From NCBI RefSeq assembly GCF_002304005.1, contig NZ_MRCQ01000004.1, positions 186,001 to 250,000 of the forward strand: DNA of 64,000 bases. Reading direction: 5' to 3'. How positions within the stretch are numbered: the first letter of the stretch is position 1; each line of letters starts with the position of its first letter. Source of the DNA: Flavobacterium sp. ACN6 (GTDB lineage Bacteria > Bacteroidota > Bacteroidia > Flavobacteriales > Flavobacteriaceae). Below are positions 1-8,237 of the stretch, one piece after another. The translations under genes and the position numbers were made by a program. The notes beneath the pieces are model-generated. The model was given only the letters and a program-made list of their open reading frames with translations. It searched no databases and was not told where the DNA came from.

Positions 1-15
1 GGAAACCCTATTTCA

Positions 16-23
16 TACCTTTG
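16..23 (+). promoter_or_regulatory. -7 promoter element of the methionine operon
   Basis: TACCTTTG matches the Bacteroidota -7 consensus TAnnTTTG. It lies about 24 bases before the riboswitch aptamer, so transcription would start near base 30 and include the whole aptamer. The -33 TTTG would fall at or before the left edge and cannot be checked. Confidence 0.55.
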
Positions 24-46
24 CACTGTTCTTAAAATTATTGTCA

Positions 47-158
47 GTTATCACGAAAGGCGGAGGGATAGACCCAATGAAACCTTAGCAACCCTTTATC
101 ATAAAGAAGGTGCTAAATTCTACTTTATACACATTTCTAAGTATTAAAGATAGATAAC
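47..158 (+). promoter_or_regulatory. SAM-I (S-box) riboswitch aptamer
   Basis: The conserved SAM-I core is readable: GGCGGAGGGA followed by AATGAAACC, then TTAGCAACC, then GGTGCTAAATTC. The closing P1 helix can be drawn between GTTATC (47-52) and GATAAC (153-158). In this family SAM binding switches off downstream methionine-synthesis genes, which fits the metH-metH-metF operon that follows. No classic terminator with a U-run follows directly, so the expression platform is unclear. Candidates are the hairpin at 210-229 and the perfect palindrome at 389-422. Confidence 0.92.
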
Positions 159-261
159 ACAAATACATTACACGTATTTCTCAAAACTTTTCCAGACAAC
201 ATACAATATTTACTAAAACAGTTTAGTAAGGAGCTAATAATTGGCGCATTTTTGCAGTCAA

Positions 262-337
262 TAGTTCCCGCTTTTCGTTGCAATCTTTTCCTTTTTAAAG
301 AAAAAAGCAAAAGGATTTCCACTTCAATCGGGGCTAA
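262..337 (-). repeat. Dispersed hairpin element, copy 1
   Basis: Read on the minus strand it begins TAGCCCCGATTGAAGTGG, continues ATCCTTTT, then an A/T-rich hairpin, then GGAAAAGATT and ends GCGGGAACTA. The same outer blocks occur at 18376-18451, 25050-25126 and 54494-54570. This copy lies inside the riboswitch leader of the met operon. Confidence 0.75.
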
Positions 338-388
338 TTAGCCATGAATAGTGAATTTTTGGAATTAATGTGAAAAATATCGAAGGTT

Positions 389-422
389 AAACCCGACAGG
401 TTTTCAAAACCTGTCGGGTTTA
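389..422. repeat. Perfect palindrome, AGGTTTTCAAAACCT family
   Basis: Arms AAACCCGACAGGTTTT and the exact complement surround a one-base centre. It shares its core with palindromes at 1504-1532, 1558-1589 and 1987-2014, but its outer arm differs (CCCGAC rather than CCTGCA/CCTACA). As RNA it would form a very stable hairpin about 65 bases before the metH start, so it could serve as a terminator or attenuator of the riboswitch leader. Confidence 0.8.
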
Positions 423-487
423 AATTGAGCCTTCAAAAATTATAATTAAAAAAGCTTTGCGCCTTAGTGCCTTAGCGGCAAAAGAAT

Positions 488-1492
488 ATGACAATTACGA
501 TACAAGAAGCAATAAAAAAAAATATCCTAATCCTTGATGGAGCAATGGGAACAATGTTGCAGCGCTATAACTTCTCAGAGGAAGATTTCAGAGGAGAGCG
601 TTTCAAAGATTTCCCACATCCATTAAAAGGGAACAACGATTTACTATCCATAACACAACCACAAGCGATCCGTGATGTCCACGCCGCTTATTATGAAGCT
701 GGTGCAGACATTGTAGAAACCAATACTTTTTCAGGAACGACAATCGGTATGGCCGACTATTTCCTCGAAGATTTGGTTTACGAATTAAACTACGAATCGG
801 CTAAAATTGCCAGACAAGTAGCAGATGAATTCACCGCCAAAAATCCAGACAAGCCACGTTTCGTTGCTGGTTCAATTGGACCGACAAACAGAACTGCAAG
901 TATGTCGCCAGATGTAAACGATCCGGGTTACAGAGCCGTAACTTTTGACGATTTGCGTATTGCTTACAAACAACAAGTGGAAGCTTTAATGGATGGCGGA
1001 TGTGATTTACTTTTGGTAGAAACTATTTTTGATACCTTAAATGCCAAAGCAGCACTTTTCGCAATTGAAGAAGTAAAAGACGAACGTAATCTGGATATTC
1101 CAATCATGGTTTCAGGAACGATTACCGATGCTTCAGGAAGAACACTTTCTGGGCAGACTGTTGAAGCGTTTTTGATTTCGGTTTCCCATATTCCGTTATT
1201 GAGTGTTGGTTTCAATTGCGCTCTTGGAGCCGATTTGTTAAAACCGTATTTAAAAACATTATCGCAGCATACACAGTTCAACGTTTCGGCGCATCCAAAT
1301 GCAGGTTTACCAAACGCGTTCGGACAATATGATGAAACGCCAGAACAAACTCAAGCATTAATTAAAGAATATTTAGATGATAATTTAATTAATATCATTG
1401 GCGGTTGTTGCGGTACAACTCCAGATCATATTCGATTAATTGCTGAGGTGGCGAAGGATTATAAACCAAGAGTAGCGCCGGTTTTTGAGTAA
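488..1492 (+). CDS. metH: Methionine synthase, homocysteine-binding module (split MetH)
   Basis: This 334-residue protein is the homocysteine S-methyltransferase domain that forms the N-terminal third of E. coli MetH. It carries the family motif DGAMGTML at residues 17-24 and the zinc/homocysteine ligands Cys244 (FNCALGAD), Cys307 and Cys308 (GGCCGTT). It should accept the methyl group from methylcobalamin bound to the separate B12 module encoded at 2088-4763. A split MetH is common in Bacteroidota. The start ATG is the first in frame and follows an A-rich tract without a Shine-Dalgarno sequence. Expression is probably controlled by the SAM-I riboswitch upstream. A 595-base repeat-rich spacer separates it from its partner, which is unusual for two halves of one enzyme. 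Confidence 0.93.
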   Translation: MTITIQEAIKKNILILDGAMGTMLQRYNFSEEDFRGERFKDFPHPLKGNNDLLSITQPQAIRDVHAAYYEAGADIVETNTFSGTTIGMADYFLEDLVYELNYESAKIARQVADEFTAKNPDKPRFVAGSIGPTNRTASMSPDVNDPGYRAVTFDDLRIAYKQQVEALMDGGCDLLLVETIFDTLNAKAALFAIEEVKDERNLDIPIMVSGTITDASGRTLSGQTVEAFLISVSHIPLLSVGFNCALGADLLKPYLKTLSQHTQFNVSAHPNAGLPNAFGQYDETPEQTQALIKEYLDDNLINIIGGCCGTTPDHIRLIAEVAKDYKPRVAPVFE

Positions 1493-1503
1493 TGTGTACG
1501 TTT

Positions 1504-1532
1504 CCTGCAAGGTTTTCAAAACCTTGTAGGTA
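1504..1532. repeat. Palindrome, AGGTTTTCAAAACCT family
   Basis: CCTGCAAGGTTTT, a central C, then AAAACCTTGTAGG: a near-perfect inverted repeat 12 bases after the metH stop codon. It has the same core as the copies at 389-422, 1558-1589 and 1987-2014, and may act as a weak terminator or stabilising hairpin at the 3' end of the first metH message. Confidence 0.75.
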
Positions 1533-1557
1533 TAAATTTGTTGGCGAGTAAATGGCA

Positions 1558-1589
1558 AACCTACAAGGTTTTGAAAACCTTGCAGGTTA
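1558..1589. repeat. Palindrome, AGGTTTTCAAAACCT family
   Basis: AACCTACAAGGTTTT, a central G, then AAAACCTTGCAGGTT. It lies 25 bases beyond the previous copy and reads as that copy in inverted orientation, so two units flank a short A/T-rich spacer. Confidence 0.75.
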
Positions 1590-1694
1590 AAGGAAGCTAA
1601 AGGTTTTGTCGGAACAATATGTTTTTAAAAATGTGGAATATCGGGATGAGATTGCTTCGTTCCTCGCAAAGACAAGTAAGCCGAAGAAATAAAA

Positions 1695-1778
1695 GTTCCA
1701 GAGGAACGAAATGTTGGTAGCAACGGAATTTATTCCGTTGAAAATGATAAACGACACAAAACAGAGTTCCTTAGGAAC
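1695..1778. repeat. TTCC/GGAA palindrome unit with GGTAG
   Basis: GTTCCAGAGGAAC is followed by GGTAGCA, then AACGGAATTTATTCCGTT, then GTTCCTTAGGAAC. The first part shares 18 of 28 positions with the unit at 40470-40497, including the TTCCA.AGGAA palindrome and GGTAGCA. I treat it as a degenerate relative of the element at 40470-40640. Confidence 0.5.
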
Positions 1779-1869
1779 GAAATATACAATGGGTTCAAAG
1801 ATTTGAGAATTTATTTCAAAAACGACAATTGAAATTGTGAAAAATAAATCGTCTTTTGAAACCGATAAT

Positions 1870-1957
1870 GCGTGAGGGATAGAAGTGGATAGCCCACAGC
1901 CTGACGAAGGAAGTGCGAGGACTTGGAACGAATAGCCCGACCCGGAGGGACACGCCC
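1870..1957 (+). repeat. Probable divergent copy of the dispersed hairpin element
   Basis: The outer blocks GGGATAGAAGTGG (left) and ACGAATAGCCCG (right) correspond to GATAGAAGCG and GCGGATAGCGGG in the other copies. The centre is G/C-rich and unrelated (CCTGACGAAGG and AAGTGCGAGG). The assignment is weaker than for the other four copies. Confidence 0.5.
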
Positions 1958-1986
1958 AAAATAAGATTATTAAAAAACGAAATATA

Positions 1987-2014
1987 CCCACAAGGTTTCG
2001 AAAACCTTGCAGGA
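1987..2014. repeat. Palindrome, AGGTTTTCAAAACCT family (degenerate)
   Basis: CCCACAAGGTTTC then GAAAACCTTGCAGG; the centre has TTTCGAAAA in place of TTTTCAAAA. It is the fourth copy within 1.7 kb. Confidence 0.65.
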
Positions 2015-2047
2015 AAAATAAAGAATAAAAAAACTCAGAACCTTAGT

Positions 2048-2064
2048 CCCGAGGCTTCGGGATC
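2048..2064. repeat. Short palindrome TCCCGAGGCTTCGGGA
   Basis: A 16-base hairpin lying inside a phrase-like tract (CCTTAGTCCCGAGG...TCTTAGTAACTTAG) just before the second metH start. It is one base different from the palindrome TCCCGAAGCTTCGGGA found in the coding sequence of pdhC at 57667-57682, and close to the one at 58066-58081. Confidence 0.6.
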
Positions 2065-2087
2065 AGGATCTTAGTAACTTAGAAAAA

Positions 2088-4763
2088 ATGGCAGAAAAAA
2101 GAAGAGACCTTGTATTAGCAGGATTAGAACCGTTGATTATTACGCCCGAAAGTGTTTTTGTAAACATTGGAGAGCGTACGAATGTAACAGGTTCTAGAAA
2201 ATTCCTTCGTTTAATCAAGGAAGAGAAATATGACGAGGCGCTTGATATTGCAAGACAACAGGTAGAAGGTGGAGCACAGATCATCGATATTAATATGGAT
2301 GAGGGAATGCTGGATGGCGTTAATGCAATGACAAAATTTCTAAATTTAATTGCTGCAGAGCCAGACATTTCGAGAGTGCCGATTATGATCGACAGCTCGA
2401 AATGGGAAATCATTGAAGCGGGTCTAAAAGTAGTACAAGGAAAAAGCGTTGTAAACTCGATTTCGTTGAAAGAAGGTGAAGAAGCCTTTATTCACCACGC
2501 AAAATTAATCAAACGTTACGGAGCTGCGACAATTATCATGGCTTTTGACGAAGTGGGTCAGGCCGATAATTTTGACCGAAGAGTCGAAATCTGCCAGCGT
2601 TCGTATGATATTTTGGTTAACAAAGTTAATTTTCCTCCTCAGGATATTATTTTCGATTTAAATATTTTCCCAGTTGCAACGGGAATGGAAGAACATCGTT
2701 TAAACGCTTTGGACTTTTTTAGAGGAACAAAATGGGTTCGTGAAAACTTGCCTCATGCACATATCAGCGGTGGTGTGAGTAACGTTTCGTTTTCTTTTAG
2801 AGGAAACGATACGGTTCGAGAAGCGATGCACTCGGTGTTTTTATACCACGCGATCAAGAACGGAATGACGATGGGAATCGTAAATCCTGAAATGCTTACG
2901 ATTTACGATGATATTCCGAAAGACTTACTAGAACACGTTGAAGACGTAATTCTGGACAGACGCGATGACGCTACAGAACGACTTTTAGACTTTGCCGAGA
3001 ACGTAAAAGGCGAAGTAAAAAGTGATGAAAAAGCGATTCAGGAATGGCGTTTAGGAACGGTTCAGGAAAGAATTACGCATTCATTGGTAAAGGGAGTTGA
3101 TGCTTTTATTGAAGAAGATGTTGAAGAAGCAAGATTAGCGGCTACAAAACCAATTGAAGTTATCGAAATCAATTTGATGACGGGAATGAATGTCGTAGGA
3201 GATTTATTTGGAAGTGGGAAAATGTTCCTGCCTCAGGTAGTAAAATCGGCACGTGTAATGAAAAAAGCAGTGGCGTATTTGTTACCGTACATTGAAGCCA
3301 GCAAACAGGCCGGAGACAAACAAGGGAATGGAAAAATTTTGATGGCAACCGTAAAAGGGGACGTTCACGATATTGGTAAAAACATCGTTTCGGTGGTTTT
3401 GGCCTGTAACAATTACGAGATTGTGGATCTTGGGGTTATGGTGCCTCCCGAAAAAATTATTGCTGCGGCAATTGAGCACAATGTAGACATTATTGGTTTA
3501 AGCGGACTAATCACACCTTCGCTTGACGAAATGGTGTATCTGGCTAAAGAACTTGACAAACAAGATATTAAAATCCCGATTATGATTGGCGGGGCAACAA
3601 CTTCGCGTGCGCATACGGCGGTGAAAATTGCACCTCAATATAGAGAAACTGTAATTCACGTAAACGATGCTTCGCGCGCCGTTACTGTTGCAGGAAATCT
3701 ATTAGATCATAACCGTAAAATATATGCAAGCGATATTCGCGCAGAATACGATTCGTTTAGAGAGACATTTTTAAATCGTTCGAGAGATAAAAATTTCTTG
3801 AGTATCGAAGATGCACGTAAAAACAAAATGCAGTTAGACTGGAGCGAATACACGCCAACGAAACCAAAATTCATTGGCAAACAAGCCGTTGAGGTTGATC
3901 TGGATGTTTTGGTTCCGTATATCGACTGGACGCCATTTTTTCAAACTTGGGAATTGCACGGAAAATATCCTGCGATTTTAACGGATGAGGTTGTGGGGAA
4001 AGAAGCCTCTTCTCTTTTTGCAGATGCTCAGGCGATGCTTAAAGTAATTTTGGCTGAGAAAAAACTACAAGCAAAAGGTATTTACGGTATTTTTCCTGCC
4101 AATCAGGTTGATGATGATGATATCGAATTGCGTGATGAAAACGGAAAAGTTCTGGAGAAATTCTTAACGCTTCGTCAGCAGTCGCAAAAAACAAAAGGCG
4201 CGCCGAATATCGCATTATCTGATTTTATTCTGCCAAAAGAAAGTGGCATTGAGGATTATATGGGGGCTTTTTGCGTAACCACAGGTTTTGGTGTAGATGA
4301 ATGGGCAGCAGAATTTGAGAAGGATCTGGATGATTATAATTCGATTATGGTAAAAGCACTTGCGGATCGTTTTGCAGAGGCTTTCGCCGAATATCTTCAC
4401 GAAAAAGTTCGTAAAGATTTCTGGGGTTATGATAGAGAAGAATCTTTAACCAACGAAGAATTGATTAAAGAAAATTATAAAGGAATTCGTCCGGCACCAG
4501 GATATCCGGCTTGTCCTGATCACTTGGAAAAACCAACGATTTGGAAACTTTTAAATGTGGACGAAGAAATTGGAGTGACTTTGACAGAAAGTATGGCGAT
4601 GTGGCCGGCTTCTTCTGTTTCGGGATATTACTTCGGAAACCCAAAAAGCAGGTATTTCGGACTCGGAAAAATAAAAGAAGATCAGGTGGTAGATTACGCC
4701 AAACGACGTAACGTCCCAACAGATTATGCAATGAAATGGTTAAATCCTAATATAGCAGATTAA
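2088..4763 (+). CDS. metH: Methionine synthase, pterin/cobalamin/activation module (split MetH)
   Basis: This 891-residue protein holds the other domains of cobalamin-dependent methionine synthase. A methyltetrahydrofolate-binding barrel comes first ([16 protein letters not shown] near residues 24-39). The helical cap follows at roughly 310-400, then the B12-binding Rossmann domain with DVHDIGKN, whose His427 should be the lower cobalt ligand. Last comes the SAM-binding activation domain, with [12 protein letters not shown] near residue 800. The homocysteine domain is absent and is encoded by the preceding gene. The protein shuttles the methyl group from methyl-THF via cobalamin to homocysteine, and the activation domain re-methylates oxidised cobalamin. 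metF, which makes methyl-THF, follows 80 bases later, so the three genes form one pathway unit. Confidence 0.95.
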   Translation: MAEKRRDLVLAGLEPLIITPESVFVNIGERTNVTGSRKFLRLIKEEKYDEALDIARQQVEGGAQIIDINMDEGMLDGVNAMTKFLNLIAAEPDISRVPIMIDSSKWEIIEAGLKVVQGKSVVNSISLKEGEEAFIHHAKLIKRYGAATIIMAFDEVGQADNFDRRVEICQRSYDILVNKVNFPPQDIIFDLNIFPVATGMEEHRLNALDFFRGTKWVRENLPHAHISGGVSNVSFSFRGNDTVREAMHSVFLYHAIKNGMTMGIVNPEMLTIYDDIPKDLLEHVEDVILDRRDDATERLLDFAENVKGEVKSDEKAIQEWRLGTVQERITHSLVKGVDAFIEEDVEEARLAATKPIEVIEINLMTGMNVVGDLFGSGKMFLPQVVKSARVMKKAVAYLLPYIEASKQAGDKQGNGKILMATVKGDVHDIGKNIVSVVLACNNYEIVDLGVMVPPEKIIAAAIEHNVDIIGLSGLITPSLDEMVYLAKELDKQDIKIPIMIGGATTSRAHTAVKIAPQYRETVIHVNDASRAVTVAGNLLDHNRKIYASDIRAEYDSFRETFLNRSRDKNFLSIEDARKNKMQLDWSEYTPTKPKFIGKQAVEVDLDVLVPYIDWTPFFQTWELHGKYPAILTDEVVGKEASSLFADAQAMLKVILAEKKLQAKGIYGIFPANQVDDDDIELRDENGKVLEKFLTLRQQSQKTKGAPNIALSDFILPKESGIEDYMGAFCVTTGFGVDEWAAEFEKDLDDYNSIMVKALADRFAEAFAEYLHEKVRKDFWGYDREESLTNEELIKENYKGIRPAPGYPACPDHLEKPTIWKLLNVDEEIGVTLTESMAMWPASSVSGYYFGNPKSRYFGLGKIKEDQVVDYAKRRNVPTDYAMKWLNPNIAD

Positions 4764-4843
4764 ATATAGTCATAAAGTCAAAAGTCATAAAGTCTCAAAG
4801 GACGGGACTTTCGACTTTCGACATTCAAACTTTAAGACTTAAA
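4764..4843. repeat. Short low-complexity repeat tract before metF
   Basis: Repeats of AAGTCATAAAGTC and GACTTTCGACTTTCGAC run through the 80-base spacer and can pair with each other (AAAGTC against GACTTT). No separate metF promoter is convincing, so co-transcription with metH is likely. Confidence 0.45.
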
Positions 4844-5800
4844 ATGAAAGTAACAGAACATATAGAAAACGCCAAGGGAAAAACATTATTTTCATTTGAA
4901 ATTATTCCGCCTCAAAAGGGGAAAAGCATTCAGGAATTGTACGATAATATCGATCCGTTGATGGAGTTTAAACCGCCGTTTATTGATGTAACCACTTCTC
5001 GCGAAGAGTATATTTACATTGATCGCGGTAACGGACTTTTGGATAAAAAATTGACTCGTATGCGTCCGGGAACGCTTGGAATTTGCGCTTCTATAAAACA
5101 TAAATACAATGTAGATACTGTTCCGCATTTGCTTTGCGGCGGATTTACGCAGGAGGAAACCGAATACATGCTGGTAGATTGTCAGTATTTAGGAATCAAC
5201 AATGTAATGGCACTTCGCGGTGATGCTATGAAAGACGAACAGTCTTTTGTTCCAAAGGTTGGCGGAAACCATTATGCAATCGATTTGGTACGACAAATTA
5301 ACGATTTGAACTGCGGAAAATATCTGCATGAAGTTATGGATATCGACAACAAAGCTGATTTCTGTATTGGTGTTGCAGGTTATCCAGAAAAACATTTAGA
5401 GTCACCATCTTTACAATCAGATTTAAAAAGATTAAAAGAAAAAGTTGATGCAGGAGCAGATTATGTGGTAACACAGATGTTTTTTGACAATTCTAAATAT
5501 TTTAGCTTTGTAGCTAAAGCAAGAGAAATGGGAATCACAATTCCTATTATTCCTGGAATTAAACCAATTGCTGTTCAAAGACATTTACAAGTTTTACCGC
5601 AGATTTTCAGAATCGATCTTCCAGAAGATTTAATCGATGCTGTAGATAAATGCAAAAATAACGCTGAAATCAAACAAGTTGGAATCGAATGGGCGATTCA
5701 GCAGTCATTAGAATTAAAAGCGGCTGGAGTTCCGTTTTTACACTATTACTCGATGGGAAAATCTGAAAATATCCGCCAGATAGCGAGTCAGGTTTTTTAA
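4844..5800 (+). CDS. metF: 5,10-methylenetetrahydrofolate reductase
   Basis: This FAD-dependent barrel enzyme reduces methylene-THF to the methyl-THF used by MetH. Its 318 residues match the bacterial MetF length. The N-terminal FSFEIIPPQKG places the conserved Glu at residue 19, equivalent to the catalytic Glu of E. coli MetF. Other family blocks are visible: DVTTSREE, CGGFTQEETE, NVMALRGD, and GADYVVTQMFFDN near residue 205. It is the third gene of the riboswitch-controlled methionine operon, and nothing about it looks truncated. Confidence 0.95.
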   Translation: MKVTEHIENAKGKTLFSFEIIPPQKGKSIQELYDNIDPLMEFKPPFIDVTTSREEYIYIDRGNGLLDKKLTRMRPGTLGICASIKHKYNVDTVPHLLCGGFTQEETEYMLVDCQYLGINNVMALRGDAMKDEQSFVPKVGGNHYAIDLVRQINDLNCGKYLHEVMDIDNKADFCIGVAGYPEKHLESPSLQSDLKRLKEKVDAGADYVVTQMFFDNSKYFSFVAKAREMGITIPIIPGIKPIAVQRHLQVLPQIFRIDLPEDLIDAVDKCKNNAEIKQVGIEWAIQQSLELKAAGVPFLHYYSMGKSENIRQIASQVF

Positions 5801-5861
5801 GTTTAAGTTCAAACTTAAGTTGGAATTTGGAATTTTTTAATTGAAATTTAATTTTTGTATT

Positions 5862-6515
5862 ATGAAACAAGAAGAACTACAAGCCATAGCCTCTCAATTA
5901 AAAAATCCGACGGGAGAAAAAGGAATCGAAATGGGGAATATGATGAACGAAACGAACATCAATATGACACGCCATTCGATTCAAAATCTAAATATATCTA
6001 GAGAAAATAGAATTCTGGAATTGGGTCACGGAAATGCGGGACATCTCGAATTTCTATTTGAACAAGCAGAAAAACTAAAATATTACGGACTAGAAATGTC
6101 TGAAGTAATGTTTCAGGAAGCACGTCAGATTAACCGAAATTTTGTTTCTCAAAAACAAGCTTTCTTTTCGCTTTATGACGGAAATAATATTTCTCTTGAA
6201 GACGAGTTTTTCGATAAAATATTCACTGTAAATACAGTTTATTTTTGGCAGGAACCAGAAAAATTACTTCTAGAAATTTATAGAGTTTTAAAAACAAATG
6301 GAAATTTCTGCCTAACATTTGCTGAAGAAGATTTCATGAAGAAACTGCCTTTTACACAATTCGAATTTGAATTGTACAGCACCGAAAAAGCGCAGGAATT
6401 AATAAAGAAAACGCCTTTTAAAATGGTGTATACAGAAACGCAGACCGAAAAAGTAAAAAGCAAAACCGGCGAATTGGTCGACAGGGCTTTTACAACAATT
6501 GTTTTGGAGAAATAA
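5862..6515 (+). CDS. SAM-dependent class I methyltransferase
   Basis: A protein of 217 residues from the ATG at 5862. An in-frame TTG at 5841 would add seven residues but lies in an A/T-rich probable promoter region. Motif I (ILELGHGNAGHLEFLF) and a downstream acidic block (FDKIFTVNTVYFWQEPEKLLLEIYRVLKTNG) are typical of the Methyltransf_11/UbiE-like fold. The substrate cannot be told from sequence. It lies 61 bases after metF on the same strand and may be read through from the SAM-controlled operon, which would suit a SAM consumer, but this is inference. Confidence 0.8.
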   Translation: MKQEELQAIASQLKNPTGEKGIEMGNMMNETNINMTRHSIQNLNISRENRILELGHGNAGHLEFLFEQAEKLKYYGLEMSEVMFQEARQINRNFVSQKQAFFSLYDGNNISLEDEFFDKIFTVNTVYFWQEPEKLLLEIYRVLKTNGNFCLTFAEEDFMKKLPFTQFEFELYSTEKAQELIKKTPFKMVYTETQTEKVKSKTGELVDRAFTTIVLEK

Positions 6516-6653
6516 TTGAAATTTTTAAACAAATAGAAAAATAGATTTTTTTATTTGTTTAAATAAGCGAAACGCCTTTCTGGACAAAGAAAACTATGTT
6601 TCTATGTGGTAAAAATAAAGGTTGCTGAATTAATTCTAAATTGTTGTGTCATT

Positions 6654-7877
6654 ATGGAAGTTAAAAAAATCAATTTTTTACAGAATTACAGCAGTATACT
6701 TTTGCTTCTTGGTGGTATAATAATGGGGAGTGTTTTTGGGTTGGTTTTTGGAGAAAAAGTTTTGGTCATAAAACCTCTCGGGGATATTTTCCTGAATTTA
6801 CTTTTTACAGCTATTATTCCGCTTATCTTTTTTACAATTGGTTCTTCAATTGCTAATTTAGAAAGAACAGAAAAATTAGGAAAACTGTTTTTCGTAATGA
6901 TTTTGGTTTTTCTGTCTACGATTCTTATTTCGGCGATTGTTATGATTTTTGCCGTTTATCTTTTTCCCATTCATCAGGATATAGCGATTACTAAAGTTCC
7001 GTTTGAAAATGTTCAATCTGGATCTGTTGGAGATCAAATAGCTAAACTCCTTACTGCAAATGATTTTTTCGAATTATTGTCTCGAAAAAGTATGCTGGCG
7101 CTTATTATTTTTTCTTTTTTAATAGGTTTTGCAACATTGCAGTCTGGTGAAAAAGGAAATGCTTTTAAGAGTTTTCTAGATTCCGGAAACGAAGTCATGA
7201 AACAATTATTAAACATTATAATGAAATTTGCTCCAATTGGTTTGGGAGCCTATTTCGCATATCAGGTTGGTATTTCTGGCCCGCAGTTGTTTGGCGTTTA
7301 TGCAAAACCTATGGCAGTATATTATACAGCCTGCATCTTTTATTTCTTTGTGTTTTTTAGTTTATATGCACTTGCTGCGGGCGGAAAAAGAGCTTTTAAA
7401 GTTTTTTGGAGTAACAATTTAACGCCATCGTTAACCGCTGTTGGAACTTGCAGCAGTATTGCAACAATCCCGGCAAATCTGGAAGCTGCAGAAAAAATGG
7501 GCATTCCGACTCATGTGAGAAACTTAGTTATTCCGCTTGGTGCACCTTTGCATAAAGACGGTTCGAGCATGTCTTCCATCTTAAAAATAACATTTTTGTT
7601 TGCCATGTTTGGAAAAGATTTTACAGATCCGTCAACCATTCTTTTAGCATTGGGAATCACAGTTATTGTTTCAATTGTCGAAGGTGGTATTCCAAATGGA
7701 GGATATATTGGGGAAGTTTTAGCGATTACCGTCTACGGTTTTCCAATGGAACAAGCTTTACCAGTTGCGATGATTTTAGGAACGCTGGTTGATCCAATTG
7801 CAACTTTATTGAATGCAAATGGCGATGTAATTTCTTCAATGATGGTTTCTAGGTTCTCCGAAAAGACAAAATGGTAG
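6654..7877 (+). CDS. Dicarboxylate/amino acid:cation symporter (DAACS family)
   Basis: Starting at the ATG at 6654 gives 407 residues with about eight hydrophobic segments. An upstream in-frame GTG at 6606 would add a non-conserved tail. Family signatures are present: a serine/threonine-rich re-entrant loop (SLTAVGTCSSIATIPANLEAA), the segment VIPLGAPLHKDGSSMSSIL, and the C-terminal NANGDVISSMMVSRF, which carries the substrate/cation-binding Asn and Asp of the GltPh/DctA fold. It likely imports glutamate, aspartate or C4-dicarboxylates with H+ or Na+; the sequence does not decide which. It stands alone between a methyltransferase gene and the siderophore-type cluster. Confidence 0.85.
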   Translation: MEVKKINFLQNYSSILLLLGGIIMGSVFGLVFGEKVLVIKPLGDIFLNLLFTAIIPLIFFTIGSSIANLERTEKLGKLFFVMILVFLSTILISAIVMIFAVYLFPIHQDIAITKVPFENVQSGSVGDQIAKLLTANDFFELLSRKSMLALIIFSFLIGFATLQSGEKGNAFKSFLDSGNEVMKQLLNIIMKFAPIGLGAYFAYQVGISGPQLFGVYAKPMAVYYTACIFYFFVFFSLYALAAGGKRAFKVFWSNNLTPSLTAVGTCSSIATIPANLEAAEKMGIPTHVRNLVIPLGAPLHKDGSSMSSILKITFLFAMFGKDFTDPSTILLALGITVIVSIVEGGIPNGGYIGEVLAITVYGFPMEQALPVAMILGTLVDPIATLLNANGDVISSMMVSRFSEKTKW

Positions 7878-8005
7878 CTTGGTTAAAATTTTAAATTCCA
7901 AACTCTAAAATTTGCTTATGCCTATTTGCGAGTCAAATCAAAATATTTGAACTCCTTTTCACAACCGTAGTCTATGCTTAGTCCCAGAGACTTTTTTATG
8001 ATTTT

Positions 8006-8035
8006 TTTGTAGGTTTTTTAGCAAAGTTATTTTTG
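8006..8035 (+). promoter_or_regulatory. Bacteroidota-type promoter upstream of the TonB receptor gene
   Basis: TTTG at 8006-8009 and TATTTTTG at 8028-8035 are separated by 18 bases, a full match to TTTG-N17-23-TAnnTTTG. Transcription would start near 8042, giving a leader of about 195 bases, so a second promoter closer to the gene is possible. Confidence 0.5.
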
Positions 8036-8149
8036 TTATTTAGAATCTTTACAATTAAAATTTAAGTAGAATTTAATGTTATTTTAATTTAATCTTAAGA
8101 AATCTTTCCTTTTTTGATAATACTTCAATTATATCGTTAATTATAATTC

Positions 8150-8171
8150 TTATTTAGAATAGTTAAAAACA
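8150..8171 (+). promoter_or_regulatory. Candidate operator shared by the two TonB receptor genes
   Basis: It begins TTATTTAGAATAGTTA and aligns at about 17 of 22 positions with the palindromic sequence upstream of the second receptor gene (15815-15836, minus strand). A metal-responsive repressor site is an inference from the functions of the genes it precedes. Confidence 0.35.
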
Positions 8172-8237
8172 ACTTGCGTAAAAGCATTTTTGAATTTAAT
8201 TTTGGGCCAAATTAAATTCAAAACTCGTTTTATAAAA

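Larger units (their letters stand above)
159..487 (+). other. Long leader between riboswitch and metH
   Basis: This 329-base untranslated leader holds no credible gene. It contains a hairpin with arms TTACTAAA/TTTAGTAA (210-229), a dispersed hairpin repeat (262-337), a perfect palindrome (389-422), and a phrase-like tract, GCGCCTTAGTGCCTTAGCGG, just before the metH start. The reverse-strand reading frame at 137-322 crosses the riboswitch and the repeat and is not a gene. Confidence 0.7.
1493..2087. other. Repeat-filled spacer between the two metH genes
   Basis: No gene is credible here. The reverse-strand frame at 1587-1991 runs through palindromes and has no recognisable protein features. 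From left to right the spacer holds two AGGTTTTCAAAACCT palindromes, a fragment reading GAGATTGCTTCGTTCCTCGC (1649-1668), TTCC/GGAA palindromes with GGTAG (1695-1778), an element resembling the dispersed hairpin family (1870-1957), a third AGGTTTTC-type palindrome, and a TCCCGAGGCTTCGGGA hairpin just before the next start. It looks like a landing site for several repeat families. Confidence 0.75.
7878..8237. other. Spacer with promoter region of the TonB receptor cluster
   Basis: No gene is visible. The first part has AAATTCCAAACTC-like filler. The second part holds a promoter match (8006-8035) and a motif related to one upstream of the second TonB receptor gene (8150-8171). Confidence 0.6.

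Noticed and set aside
1587..1991. Reverse-strand frame of 134 codons in the metH spacer
   Set aside because: It runs through at least three palindromic repeats and has no signal, domain or compositional feature of a protein.
8190..8237. Start of the first TonB receptor at 8190
   Set aside because: The signal peptide begins at 8238; the upstream 16 residues would precede it and are not signal-like.
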